Origin: Argyresthia goedartella
Lineage: Eukaryota; Arthropoda; Insecta; Lepidoptera; Argyresthiidae
Direction: 5' to 3'
Assembly: GCA_949825045.1 (NCBI GenBank)
Contig: OX463815.1
Coordinates: 31,983,356 to 32,047,355, forward strand
Length of the DNA: 64,000 bases
Under the pieces are notes generated by a model. The model saw nothing but the letters and a program-made list of their open reading frames with translations. It did not search any database and was not told where the DNA came from. Made by a program: the position numbers and the translations under genes. Positions 34,571 to 47,700 of the stretch are shown here, piece by piece (the first letter of the stretch is position 1; each line of letters starts with the position of its first letter).

Positions 34571-35033
34571 TTATCTACACACGTATCATAAACCCTCTTT
34601 ACTGCGTACAAAAACCGCACGTTACGATCAGCATAATGTTAAACTACTTGGTAAAACTCATTTCTTATCTGAAAAATTACACATTGTGACCATAATGTGT
34701 AATTTTTCTACATATTATGACATTCAAATTTCGAACGCCGACGCCCGCCTGCGTGCCGCCCCTACTTTGTTTGTGAAGTTGGTACTACTGTACAAGTTAA
34801 ACAAGTGCAAAGGAATTATCAATGCCACCATGCCGGTCGAACATGCGGTTCTGAACACATTAAAGAGAGCTTATGATATGTGTGTAGATAAACTAGTGTA
34901 TGTAACTGTACATAATTAGGCATTAAAACTCTCGAGTGATATTATTATGAAACTCGCCTTCGGCTCGTTTCATAAACCCACTCTCGAGTATTAATGCCCT
35001 CCATTATGTAGCAGTCACATAAACTACTATAAT
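34571..35033 (+). mobile_element. Dispersed 450-bp element E, copy 4
   Basis: It is colinear with 31465-31920. It includes the short frame 34686-34919 (SNADARLRAAPTLFVKLVL), TATGTGTGTAGATAAACTAG, and the hairpin ATTAAAACTCTCGAGTG/CACTCTCGAGTATTAAT with an inner GAAACTCGCCTTCGGCTCG loop. Confidence 0.85.
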
Positions 35034-35176
35034 TATTCATTATTAGTGGTGTTTACGTTCTTTATCATGAAATGAGATGAACTCTGGCATTTTTCACTTA
35101 TGTGCCATATATTCGTATTGCATAAAGTAGACTGGTTTCGTAGTATCGTTGTCGTGTGTATATGTCAACGTAAGAT

Positions 35177-35497
35177 TATCAAGACCGTTAGTTTATAATC
35201 TAACGTTTTTTTCTCGTTAGTTTACAAACTATCGACGACTTGTAAACTGTACCGTACTGCTTACGATACTACGCGTTAGTTTATAATAAAACCGTTAATT
35301 TATGAACTGGTTTAAGCTTGAATTGCAAACGGAATACCAGGCCAAGCACCGCGGTAGCTTAGGTGAAGACTAGTCTTTGTGTTAGGTCACCATGTAAGAA
35401 CAAAAGAAACGTAAATTCTAAACCCTGTCGGTCTGATTAACAATTTTTCGATAGTTTACAAACTAACGCGTTAGTTTATAAACTAACAGTTTTGACA
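35177..35497 (-). mobile_element. Foldback element F, copy 2 (inverted)
   Basis: The ends carry AAGACCGTTAGTTTATAATC and AACTAACAGTTTTGACAATC. Internal landmarks in reverse of copy 1 are GCGGTAGCTTAGGTGAAG, TTAGGTCACCATGTAAGAAC and AAACCCTGTCGGTCTG. The central hairpin of copy 1 is mostly deleted here. TTAGTTTATAA-type repeats make up the subterminal parts. Confidence 0.75.
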
Positions 35498-35689
35498 ATC
35501 TTATGGTGACATATATATATAGACGACATTCGCATCCTGACCGGGAGGAAGAAAAAGGATTTGAAGTCCATTTTTTTTAAGTTTTAACTTGGTGAATCAC
35601 TTACAATTTTGTCAAAACTTTCAAAACACTTTATCTCCGGATCTCTACAACTTCGGTTTGTGCTTTCGACAGCTTATCAGGCACAGATA

Positions 35690-36494
35690 ACTGGGGTATG
35701 GCATGCAACTCCATACCGATCTTAAAGTACCTTCACCTGAGAGCACACAACACCGTCTTCCAAGCCGAGTGCATGGGCATCATAATGGCTACTGCAGCTA
35801 TTGCAGAAAGAGAGGTAAAGGATTTACCTAACCGCATACTATCCGACAGCAAAGCAGTTCTGCAAGCCCTACAAAGCAACACCATCAGTTCTGGGCTTAT
35901 ATACGAGTGTCACCAAGCCCTGTCAGAGGTATGTAACCACAGTATCGTTACGCTGCAGTGGTTAGAGGAACACAGTGGCTCGCGCGGCAACGACGCAGCC
36001 GACGCACTGGCAGGTTGGGTTCGGAACAGACGGTGGAGGGACCAGAACCCGTAACACCATTACCATTCAGCTGGTTGAGGAAAACCCTACGACAACACAC
36101 AAAGGTAACTTACCAACGTTGGTCAACCTTGGATACCTGCAAACAAGCCAGACAGGCCCTCCCGATGATCAGATCCGGATTGTCGCGTAAGCTTCTGAAG
36201 CTCAAGAGGCCACAGCTTCGCTTGGTAACCGAAGCGATAACTAGACACGCTTTGCTAAATAAAGACTTAGACACTCTAGGTGTCACGGACAGCCCCCTGT
36301 GCAGAGCCTGCATGGCGGTCGAGGAGACAGCCACCCACGTCCTGTTGGAATGTTCCGGCGTGGCCATCTACCGGGCAACACACCTTGGGACGCCGAGGTC
36401 GCTCCAGGAAGTCGTCGGCAACGTTAAGGGTCTGCTCGTCGGCAACGTTAAGGGTCTGCTAGGCTTCCTACATGAGCTGGGTTGGCAGGAGTAG
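35690..36494 (+). pseudogene. LINE ORF2 fragment: RNase H and C-terminal domain
   Basis: The frame 35698-36054 encodes the later part of an RNase H fold (FQAECMGIIMA with the catalytic Glu, ILSDSKAVLQAL with the catalytic Asp, WLEEHSGSRGNDAADALA). After a one-base shift near 36045 the next frame (to 36494) gives the C-terminal domain with CRACMAVEETATHVLLEC, a Cys/His motif typical of RNase H-bearing LINEs of the I/R1/Jockey group. The first RNase H strand is missing. A 24-bp block containing GTCGGCAACGTTAAGGGTCT is duplicated in tandem near the end. It is a dead 5'-truncated copy. Confidence 0.85.
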
Positions 36495-38275
36495 TGCGCC
36501 ACACCCACGTCACGCAAAATAAGGCGCAAATTTAAGACGTCGAGTTGCGGAAAAGTGGCCCGCGATAAACTATAACTATTCTTTTATTCAAGAGATTCTT
36601 AGATGTATGTAATTTGATGAGTACGAGACTATGGGTGTCCTTGACCACAATCAAATGAACCTGATGATTCATTCATTAGTCAATAGTATTGGATGACCTA
36701 TGTGAGATTCCCCACAATGAGTCAGTAGACTAGACACTCAGGCAGTAGTTTACCTTACACATTAAATATTATAATGGAATGCAAAATGCATCCTGTATTT
36801 CACATTACATTAATTTGTGAATCTGACAGATCCTCATGAGATTAATATTTTTTGTCATTATTATTGTGTCAATGACTTAACATGAAATTCTAAGGAGAAA
36901 CAAATGGGTTGTTTAGTGAGAAACAAACCATAAGTTTTGACTATGAATTAAGTCATTGTAACTGTTAGTCAGACTAAAAGACAATAAAGATAACAGTAGA
37001 GAGACAAAGCAATGATAAGAATCTGCATGGGTCTTGAACGTAAAGAAGCAATTAACTCTTATTCAACAAACTGATAAGTGGATAGACACTGGACACTCCA
37101 AATTACAAGCAAAAGAAAATTCCAGGGGTCTTATAATGATTCCAGGGTTGATATAATGAAGTCAGTGTTTCTGATTCCAAACAGCATTGTATACTATATG
37201 CAAGGAAGTAAGGCGACAGTGGGCAATTTGCAAGGGGGCAACAAGACCAACACCTAACATTACCCAACCAGTGTTGGGTAGACCTAGTTGTGGACTAGTA
37301 AACACCGAATACAAATTAATATCTGGACTTTACCCAAAGAGCTTGGGTAATCCTAAGTAAACCTGGGTAAACCTAGGTTTACTCTCTGTTCTAGCATCAC
37401 CCTTAACATTTATATTATTATGGTGAGTGACAGGACAAATTTTTAATTTGTTTAGTGCCACCGTTTACGCATGGACCCTCACCTTTGCCTAAATCTGTTT
37501 TCTATTCCGAGCTGTCCTGAGGAAAATGTAAGCCTGGTGATAAAGGATGTCCTAAAATGACACCTGACATCCTGTCACATGATATGTGGAAGAGAGATGG
37601 AACTGAAAGTGAAAAACGCCAGGCAACAAACGGACAGTTACAGTGTAACAAGTGCAGCCGCACATTCAATACATCCGAGCACTTGCCAGAAAATGACAAG
37701 GTGTTGCCGTCGATGGACATGTCATGGAGGACATCATCATCATTATGTAGGCGTAGATACATAGTAATATATCATGAGGTCAAGGGAACATAAACATTTA
37801 TATACAGCTAAACATTGCTTTTGGCCTCACACTAGGATATACACTGGGATACCCTGTGGTGTGTGGACCAGAAACAGCGACGTCACACACATAAACATCA
37901 AAGACTGGGGATACTTATAACAAAGAAGACTTTTAAAATATGTTCATAAAGAAAATCTGATTGTGGATTACCACAGATTTTGGTTCCCCTTTTGACGCAA
38001 TTAACATACTTAGCTAGTTTAGAAACAAATAGGTATTTAGTGATATCCTGAAATAGAGGAGATAATTTTAGGAATGACAAGTACAATTATTCAGAGCTTA
38101 TCTTGTTTTAGCTTGTATTTGTGTCACAAACACAATACGTACCTATCAGAACTGATCATTAAGTAGGTAGGCAACTAAACTAGTAGAATATAGTGTGCAG
38201 TGCATTTACAGTTAGAGCTGAGATTGGTCATTAGATCAAGATTCAATTAATGCTGGAATCATACAAATAATTACC
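36495..38275. other. Intergenic DNA with a SINE B fragment
   Basis: A minus-strand SINE family B fragment lies at 37812-37912 (GGACCAGAAACAGCGACGTC). A plus frame at 37557-37793 contains QCNKCSRTFNTSE, similar to the C2H2-like tail of some LINE proteins, but it is too short to call. The stretch 37240-37380 repeats GTTGGGTAGACC/TGGGTAAACC-type words. No host gene is seen. Confidence 0.45.
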
Positions 38276-38394
38276 GTAAAAGGGGGGCTTATTGGAATTG
38301 AGGGGCTAATTGGAACTAATAGAAAATGCAGCCCAATCTCTGCATTTTGTATTAGTTCCAATTAGCCCCTCAATTCGAATTAGCCCCCTTTTAC
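38276..38394. repeat. Foldback element, 55-bp inverted arms
   Basis: Arm 38276-38331 (begins GTAAAAGGGGGGC) pairs with 38340-38394 (ends GCCCCCTTTTAC) around an 8-base spacer, with a few mismatches. The whole transcript would form one long hairpin, the geometry of a minimal MITE or of a hairpin small-RNA precursor. Confidence 0.85.
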
Positions 38395-40414
38395 CAGTAC
38401 GTCTTATATTAACATTAATTGTGTTACCACAAAAATATTAAACAGTGTTTAACCTCAAAACAAACATCAAATCCCTTACATTTTTCTTTTTAAAAAGTGT
38501 TGAACAGTAGTTTATTTTTTTGTGGTAAGGCCTTAAAAGTCTAACAAAACCGTGTCAACAATCAGAATATCAATAGAATGCAATGAGGCAAAGCAAAGCA
38601 AAGCTTATTTATTATAATAGATAAAAAAATATATATTTTAATTCAAGCAATTCAAATTTCTTCTTGTGTACAAGTTTTGTACATAACTACTACATAAATT
38701 AGATAGGTAAGTACTTCAATCAAATTTAATGAAGGAATAATTACCAATTAAATATATTATTATGAATATGTATTACCCAAAATTATAGAGTATAAGGCAA
38801 TGGAGCTAAGGGTATGCCTAGGTATCTACCTACTACAAAAGAATTTAATCATAAAAATACTGGGGAGTGCAGATATCTATTTTTGTTACAACCTGCTCGG
38901 TACTCAGATAAGAATCGAACTAGACAATAAAAGAGTTCTAATGAAGACGGGAAGCATTGTCAGCTGTAACAGGTAGTTAACTATTAAATCAAAATGTATG
39001 CGGAAAATGTAAAAACAACTGAATATGATTCCGGTCCGGATGACGTTTGACAGCTGAGTCTACTCTTTCCCTAACCTAAAAATAAGATAGAAGGAAACAA
39101 ATACTTTGAATGAAAACTTTGCCTTGAGTATGATCTGCAGAGATCTAAAAAGTTGTCAACTTACCCGGTTATTTGACAAATCCCTAAAAACTGATGATAA
39201 ACACAAACCACGATTTATTTCTAATTTCACAAAGAGTCGGCACCGAGAAACATAAACCGTTGACGCCATCTTTTCACTAACTAACACATCCATCTCTATT
39301 CTATACATGCAATCGCATATCGCACACAAGCATTCATCTCTTCAACTTTATCAAACAATTAGTAAATTAAATTGCATGTGAATCAATAATTTCTACCTAC
39401 ATATCATCTATGCTTTTACAGCATTTCACAGTATTTAGCTGGAATTACAGAAATAATTAAAGAATTGTTAATAATCAAATTATTCAAACTTCCCGCTTAC
39501 TTTTTATTTTCATTTGGTCATGTTGGTCGTGCTGGGCCATGAGTTGACAAGACCACAGAACGTAACTTTTGTTTTTGCTGCGTTCAATAAAATAAAACAA
39601 ATTATATCATACTTGAGCAACCCAACTTTTCTTCTATGTGCCCGGCAGGCCAGACTCACGGGTACCACATTATAGGTGATGAATATGTATAACCATTAAC
39701 GAATAAATTTAACCAATATTTAAAATCAACCATGATTTTCAATAAACAAAATTAACATTATCGAATAAAAATATCATATCAACTACTCCGCTCAGAGTCC
39801 GTTCCCGGCGGGAATATAACTATCAACCATTAACACTACACAAAATTAACATTAGCGAATAAAAATATCATATCAACTTCAGTTAAGTCTACCAGGAGAA
39901 TTGACAACGTCGCGCTTTCTCTCGCTCGGGTCGAATTGGGAGCGGCAACGTCGCAGGATTCATTTCCTTAGGTACGGCAATTTAATCAATTGTATGCTCT
40001 ATGTCTCTTGCGATAGCATTTTACTCATTACTGTTGGGGATATTTTATTCTAAACAAACGGAAGTGATATTGCTGTCGCTTATTGATTTAATGCTCTATT
40101 TCTATTACGATAAAACACAGTTTAACACAGTTACTGTAGTTGATATTTTTATTCTTACACAACGAAGTGATATTTCAGTCAGTGAGGTGAATGGTTGATT
40201 GTTTACTACTTGAATAAAAATATCAACTAATATTTGCAACCAACAAAATTATCGATATTTTTTTTATCAATTAACCATTAACCAATAATAAAAAACATAC
40301 AATAATCTCATCTCTATACCACATCCCACAAGAGGCTAGGTAATTAGTTATAATTTATTAAACGATTCACACAAAGGACTCGAGTCTGATGAGCATACGC
40401 GAGTTTACGCGACT
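38395..40414. other. AT-rich intergenic DNA, nothing recognised
   Basis: Contains a short direct repeat: AAAATTAACATTA.CGAATAAAAATATCATATCAACT-type sequence at 39748 and 39842. No exon or RNA gene can be supported. Confidence 0.4.
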
Positions 40415-40442
40415 GCGATGCAATGCAAATGCATTGCATCGC
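40415..40442. repeat. Perfect 13-bp palindrome
   Basis: GCGATGCAATGCA and TGCATTGCATCGC are separated by two A bases. It contains two overlapping ATGCAAT/ATTGCAT octamer-like words. It may be a cruciform-forming site or chance. Confidence 0.85.
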
Positions 40443-40617
40443 GTTAGGAAATCCTAACGGTAAAAATAACGGTGTACTACTTTTAATAAAACAACCATTT
40501 TAGAGGACAATTTTCTTTATAATTGATTAATTAAAATACAAACAAAATTAATAAAAATTATTTGAATTCAATAATCATTAATCATACGATACAATAACGT
40601 ACCTAGCTTTATAAACA

Positions 40618-42745
40618 TTAGTCTGACTGAAGTATCTGAATCTCCTCATTTTTGTAAATATTTTGGTTTAATCTTTTGAATATTTCATCACCAGGTTTAA
40701 ATGTAAGACAGTTTTGTCCGTGCCTTTTGATGGATTGTTGCGTGAATAGATTTCCTTTTATGGAGCGGGTTATTAGTTTGTTACGTTTTTTTGTTTTTTT
40801 ATCGTTCACCTTTCTATATGTGCGTTCGCTTTGCATTGGCATTGGAGTGCGGAAAACGGCAAAGACAACAATGCAAGCATGAATTTCGGTAGCTGCTTAA
40901 AAACCTTTCTGTTACTTCGCCTATTTGTGCAACCTGATGCCAGAATTTATCAAGAGGATGCTGAGTTGCGTCTAAATCTCTCGGCAAGTGAACTAATAGC
41001 CTGCGCCATTCGTCATCGAGTTCCTGCTGTTCATATAATGTCTTTGGAGTTAGTCTGGGTAATAATGCAAAAATCGGTGCAAGGCTCTCTATCTCTAGCC
41101 TTTCTCCAGAAACACAAATTTCCGGATCCAAGTTTGATATAGCTATCATAATTGTGTCATTTATTGGATACCTTTTACGGATGGCAGTGCAGGCTTTAAT
41201 TATAAAATGTTTACATTTTTGTCTGAATATTTTCTTTCGATCTTCTTCAACCTTTTCCAACTGCTTTTGAACTCTAAGTCCCAGATAAATATCCATCACA
41301 TCTTTGTGATGTCTTTCTTGAGTTGGATCAATCATTTCCATTGGAATTGTATTTGTATAGCTCATGGGAAAAATCAGCGTTATTAGTTCTGTATACAAAG
41401 CTGTCATTTTTGGATTCAATTTAGTAATAACAACAGATTCACTCTGAAAGTAACTATTTACTGTGGTGAATTTCGGCAACGTCCAACCCAAGAAATAATA
41501 ATATGCTTTCATCACGGGATCGTTGAGATGGTCATGAAGTTCCTGACATTCTGCGTCTGAGAGTCATTTGGTATCAAAGTAGAGGCGCAACGCATCCTAC
41601 TGCTCCAATATTCTGTCAACTACAGCAGTTAGTGATAGCCAACATGTTTGTGCAGGACGTAAAATTCGATGAACATCTATTTCAGCAAATCGTTGAAATT
41701 CCATAAATTCACTTTGCCTTTTGTTGCTGTTTTTAAAGTAGTTATATATATTTCGGGCCAGCTTCTCACAATTGTAAGGGAGTTCTTTGGTAGCATCGTT
41801 GGCACAGAGATGCTAAGAATGGCAAATGCGAAAACGGTGATGCCCAGACAAAGGAGCCTGAATCGGCTGGATACAGAATTATGGCGTTTATCATAGTGTT
41901 TGCACCATCAGAACCAAAACCAATCATGTTTTCTAATGGGATTGAATTTTTTTGAAAGGAGTCGATGACTACTTTAAATATTTTTTTCGGCATTTTCTGA
42001 ATGTTCTGTGGTATTTGCCTCGAATAGTTGTATCAAATCCCAAAACCGACTGATGACTTGGCTCAGTTTTGAATCACATTACCTTACTACAATTGCTACA
42101 GTTTTAGTAACATTGATATCAGTGCTTTCGTCAATCAGTATTGAAAACTTTTTAACTTTTAAATCTTCTGTCAAACTTTGCTTTTCGGATGCTTCTATAC
42201 AATTGTTTATAACAGCTTATACTTTTGTTCTTTTGAGTTTTATGCTTTTAGCTATTTTGGAGTCAGGACACAATTGAGGCAGTAAATCCGTGAGATGGTC
42301 CATAGTGTTTGAAGATATTCTGTCTTCTGCAACGAAAGCAGTCAGTTTCAGAGTAGAACTTTTGACAAGATCTTTTTCAGACGGTGTTTGCGTATTTTTA
42401 AAAGCACTGGCGATGGATTGCTGTGTTTTGTTCGAGGTAGAAGATGTAAACTTTTTAGCGTTATTTATATGCGTAGCTGTCTTGTCTTGTCAGAATACTG
42501 AATTCCGCCTACAATGTTCTGTTATTACACGTACTCATACACGTACGTACGTACTCATCTTTCTTGTCCTTCCTTAACCAATCGCGAAACTCTGGTTTCA
42601 ATATCCATTCTTCTCGGAACTTCTGCTTGTATTGTTTTCTTTTTTTCTTTGGCACTTCCACTAATTCCACTCCAGATTGAGAATCAGAGTCACTTCTACT
42701 CATTTTCTTTTCGTTAACTCTTGATAAAATAAACTCCAAGATCAA
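40618..42745 (-). pseudogene. Decayed hAT-superfamily transposase
   Basis: Pieces in transposase order on the minus strand: 42745-42509 encodes an N-terminal KFREEWILKPEFRDWLRKD segment as in BED/ZMYM-type hAT proteins; 41993-41766 encodes ENMIGFGSDGANTM, the catalytic-core pattern around the second Asp; 41515-40814 encodes the helical insertion region with LDPEICVSGERLEIESLAP; 40842-40618 encodes the C-terminal NKLITRSIKGNLFTQQSIKR and GQNCLTFKPGDEIFKRL. The pieces lie in several frames with stops between, so it is inactive. Terminal inverted repeats were not identified. Confidence 0.75.
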
Positions 42746-44567
42746 GACTGTAAAATCTCAGGACTTGACTAGGTAAGTACTTGAAGTTATCAATCAAGTA
42801 AGCACACTATTGACAATTTGACTACATGTTATTCTTTTCATATAACATAATACACACTCAAATTGGTAGCATTATACAACACACGATGCGCGGGGATTAC
42901 CCGACCGGGGATTATCCGACCAAAGATTACAAAAACCCGACCTCACAATCAACTCATTGGTATGGTTGCGTTCAGAAACTTGCGACTTGTTTGCGGAGAC
43001 TGTTATTAATTATTTTACGGCTCTATTTTCGAGACCTTCCCGAATTACGGTAGATATCGTCACCGTGGTTCTGCTTCAACGGTAGGTAGTGTATTTTTGC
43101 TGCGTACGGTGCATTTACCGTAATTACAGTTACAGTGCGTCTGAGGATCGCGCGCCAATTTGGTTATTTTTCGTTCACTAACGTACAATAAAATTGACAA
43201 TATGTGATAATATTGCAACAATATTGGCATGTAATACACAAAATACCATAAACAGCAATATTATTGCTTGTCAACGGTATTTTTTTACGTAAGGATCCGT
43301 AAATTTTCTTGATAAATTGCGTTTCAATCATAGATATTTTCCATGGTCAAGTTTGATTTTGAGAAAAACTATGCGTTTCCTCATAAAAAGAAAAGCACTT
43401 CGTTAAGATAAGTGACCCCAACTATCCATTACACACCTCATTACAATCAAATTCAGAGGGCACGATTTTAAAACCGACCCACATCTTTTTTTCAATAAAC
43501 TAATAAAAAAAACCCCCGACCCCAAATTACCTGGGCAAAGCATTCGCTTTTCTTTTACTACTCGAAATGGCTCGCGTTTGTTATGGGATTAAACAAACTT
43601 ATCGCAACGAAACGTCGTGAACACATGAGAGCCGCGCTGCCCGCCACCCGTACTTACCGTCTGTGGTAAAGTTTCCGCAAGCGCCGCGTTTTCGCCTAAG
43701 TTAAGTCATGTTTTTTGGTTATGGCTTCTATCGTGTTGCCACAATACTTTCGCCAATGTCACCTGATGATAGAAAATCACGTGGAACAGTTAATAAAAAG
43801 TAAACTTTAAGGTGAGACTATAATTTAATATTGTTAGTAGACATAAATTTGTTAGGTAAATTGGCAGAGGATGGGCGGATAAGGTGTTAAGGAAGTTTAG
43901 ATTGACATGACGAGGGAATTTCGGAGGGAGGCGATCGTAAAGGGAAGAATGATTAATAGGGCATTCAAATCAGAACACCCAGGCCTCCTACTCCAGCTGG
44001 TGCAGGAGATGGGATGGCTGAAGTAGGTAGATGTGCAGGCGAAGAAGACATGCACAAAGGCCCCGCTCAAGTGGGCCAGGTGTAGGCGCAACACCCCCAT
44101 TTATAAGATAGAAGATAGGGCATTCAAAGAACAAATGATCAGGGAGTATCGTGATACCGTCAGCCAGGCGCGTTTTCGCTTGCAGAAACTTTAACACAGA
44201 CAGGAAGTACTAGCCACCGGGGTTTCTATACGCAAAATAAATCGAAGAGTGCGGCCACAAAAAAAATTAAAGAAGTATCTGCTTATTACGGACACTAAGT
44301 AACTGCGAATGGTGCGTCGTCGGTGGCTTGAGGTTGAGGTTTCGAAGATCTCGATCGGTGCATTGCTGGCAAGGGGAAATAACCATGAAATGACTAAATA
44401 AACGATCAGCGAGTCCAACTGAACGGAGCCGTAGCAAAAAATTCCATACTAATCTGTGAACATGAAATGACATGACAACTTTGCAAAAAAATAAGTTGTT
44501 TTCTTTCTGTGTTTCTTTCCTTCATTCTCGTTTCAAGTTGGAATTATAATATCAATTTGCCGTTAAA
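42746..44567. other. Intergenic DNA and PLAA promoter region
   Basis: No gene is supported. The segment 43860-44420 has compositional signs of an old element on the + strand but no readable protein. Core promoter elements for PLAA could not be identified; the stretch 44480-44567 is T-rich and would hold the 5' UTR. Confidence 0.4.
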
Positions 44568-44704
44568 ATGGCTATACCGGAATATAAATTAAGCGCCGTC
44601 CTGTGTAGCCATTCTATGGATGTACGCTGTGTGGCTACAACCAAGGATTCTTGCATATTATCTGCATCGCGCGATCGTACCGCTAAACTATGGCATCCGG
44701 AAGG
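44568..44704 (+). CDS. Plaa: PLAA exon 1 (start codon, WD blade)
   Basis: ATG in the context TTAAAATGG, first of the frame, starts [12 protein letters not shown] and runs to [12 protein letters not shown]. The donor is GG|GTTTGT, weak but required by phase (two bases of a Gly codon). Reading on would give a hydrophobic intron-derived stretch. Confidence 0.88.
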
Positions 44705-47700
44705 GTTTGTATTTGAATTTTATTACTGCATTACAATCTCTAAAACTATGTTCCAGCTTCTTAGTACACTTGTTGTTTTCAGTATAAAAGATTTCGAAGC
44801 TGTAGTAACTTACAAAGGGCACAAGAACTTCGTTTCTTGTGTTTGCTGGCTGCCCCCTTGCGAAGCTTTTCCCGAGGGTATGGTGATTACGGGGAGCAAT
44901 GACAATTCCATTTTAGGGTATCAGCTACAGGATGGCACTGTGCTAGTCACTTTGGAAGGACACGATAATGTTGTGTGCTTTGTCTCCCCTGGAAAGGAAT
45001 CTGGTATTCTTTTGAGGTTAGTACCAAATTCTTCTCTTTCTTCGAATCTTTTATTATTTAGGTTTTTGTCGGTTCTGATGCTGGACAAGATGCGATTCCG
45101 CCCCCTAATCGACACTCTGACCGGGCATTGCATTTAGACAGCTTCAACATCTAATTTCATAGCACACTTGTGGCTAATATATACAATATGGACCGTAGAT
45201 TTGGTACTTCGTGTTTTTTTTGTGGATATAAAAAGTAATTATGAAAAGTTTCAACTTGTGGAGATGCTTAGTTTTTTAAAAATTAATTATTGAAAATCGA
45301 AAATTTTTGCCATTTTTTTATTCTGGCTGTCTTTTGTCAGTTGCTGAGTTCATACAGCCACACGTGTGTGTCTAATTTATTGATATTTCTAAAAAAACAA
45401 TAGATATGTGTGACGAATGACGACCATGGCGTCTTGAGGAGGAAGAGGTTGTTTTACGACTTTGAGATGTGGGCAAATCTGAATCGGGACACCCCACTTC
45501 CAGTCCAAGCAGTTTTTCCAAGGCAGTGTTTTGGCTAAACTACTGTGTTTTTTATGAGCCCATGGCACGGAGGGGCGACGGAAACCGCGCACTGCTACGC
45601 TCCGAGGGATATGGAGCAGCCAAGGCTGGTTGACAAAGCCTACTAGAAAAATGAGGCTGCAGAGACAATAATAATAATAATAATAATTTATTGTCACTAA
45701 AAAAGAGTATTATACATATTAGTTACAAAGGTGCTTAGATCAGATTTCGAAAAAAAGCATTGTAGCATCTGTTGCTGAGCTAGGTGTAATACCTGTATTT
45801 CTAAATAACATTTTATTATGAATTTTATTATTATTCTATAACTTATACAATATTTTCAGTCTCCTCATAATTGAGATTCTTAAGCCAGTTTGTTACTTCT
45901 TTGTGCATCACTATGTAATGCATTAGTTTAGCTGTTTTGGGTCAAAAATTATCTCACTATGTTGTTTTGTCAGAAGCTCTTTTGGTGGACTTTTGCCCTT
46001 AGATGAATATGTTATATTTTTTTATTATCGTTACCTGCTAAAGTTATTTTTTGCTCTTCATACGATTTCTTTACCTTTTTGACAAGTTTACCGCAATAGT
46101 TCCTGTACCTGCATATTTAGTTTTAAGAATTGTGTTTAAAGTAGACATATTCATTTCTATTACTGACATCACGGATTGGTTTAACAAGGTCATTGCCATA
46201 TCAGGGGGGGCTAACCCCTTCCCCTCCCCCCTCTTCCCCCCCCCCCCCCCAATCAACGGTCCATATTGTAATTTTTTACTGTCCAACTGTAATAGTTAAA
46301 ATAATCGTAATGTACCTATTTGTACAGTGTATGATTGTATACAGGTTCATCCACGCATAATATTAAGAACTTGGTAAACTAAAAACCCTTAATGCATTTT
46401 AGAATGATTTCTACATATTATTAGCATTTTTTGTGTTCAACAAAGAAATAACAAGTTACGAAAAACACTAATTTGATTCCAGTTCAAGCTGGGACGGTAC
46501 AGCGAAGATATGGAACATGAACAACACCCAAGGGTCTCCTATGACACTGAAAGGGCACCAGGCAGCCGTCTGGTCGATTGTCGAGTTAGCCAACAACACA
46601 TATGCAACTGCCTCTGCAGACAAAACTATCAAACTATGGAATAAGCAGGGAGCTCAGTTTAAAACACTTACAGGTGAGCCACAGTTGCGCCCATTTTTAG
46701 CCAGTTGTACTCCATTTGACATTTAAATTTATTGGTGAAAAAGACCTAAGTATTTCCTGAAGACTAAGGTAGTGGACCGGAATAGACCTTACCTAATACT
46801 TGAATATTTTCATCACAGGTCACACTGACTGTGTGAGAGGGCTTGTGTTGGCGAGCGCAGAATCCTTCCTGAGTTGCTCAAACGACGCCTCAATCAGACT
46901 GTGGACCAACAAGGGAGAATGCCTCAACACATACTATGGTCACACAAATTATATCTACAGGTTTGATTTTGATTGATTTATTAGGGTTCCGTACCAGAAG
47001 GGAGGCAAACGGTACCCTATTACTAAGCCTCGGCTGTCTGTCTGTCTGTCTGTCTGTCCATCCATCCATCAACAGGCTTCATCTGATGAAAGATTATCAT
47101 TTAAGTATCATCTAAATTTCGGGGCTCTCTCATAGTCGTCGGTGTGTAACGTTTTAAATTAGGGGTAGGCTGAATAAAACGTTAACTTAAAATAGTAACA
47201 AATTTAATATTCACAATAATTAATTAATATTTACAAAGACATTAATATTTACAAAAACTATTTAAATTAATTATGAAGTTAGGATTATTATTAACCTCAG
47301 GGGTGTTTCTTTATCTGAATTTACAGGTAAAATCTATACATACATGACAAAGGCCTGTAGAAAAGGCGCGAAGTAGGACGCGCCCTGCAGAAAAAAAGGG
47401 GCGGCGCGGGTAGATCGCGCCGTGCGGTAAAAGATACGACGCGGTGTATAACGCGCAGTGCGGTGTAAGTGACGACGCGGTGTATAACGCGCCGTGCGGT
47501 GTAAGAGACGACGCGGTGTATAACGCGCCGTGCGGTAAAAGAGTCGACGCGGTGTATAACGCGCAGTGCGGTGTAAGTGACGACGCGGTGTATAACGCGC
47601 CGTGCGGTGTAAGAGACGACGCGGTGTATAACGCGCCGTGCGGTGTAAGAGACGACGCGGTGTATAACGCGCCGTGCGGTTAAGAGACGACGCGGTGTAT

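Noticed and set aside
37557..37793. Zinc-finger gene
   Set aside because: Only one CxxC pair and no completed finger; more likely a small remnant of a retroelement tail.
44568..45137. A single 189-codon exon reading through both PLAA exons 1 and 2
   Set aside because: The middle 26 codons are hydrophobic intron-like sequence between GTTTGT and a TTTTCAG acceptor, and the tail after 45016 leaves the family; exon 3 continues in phase from 45016.
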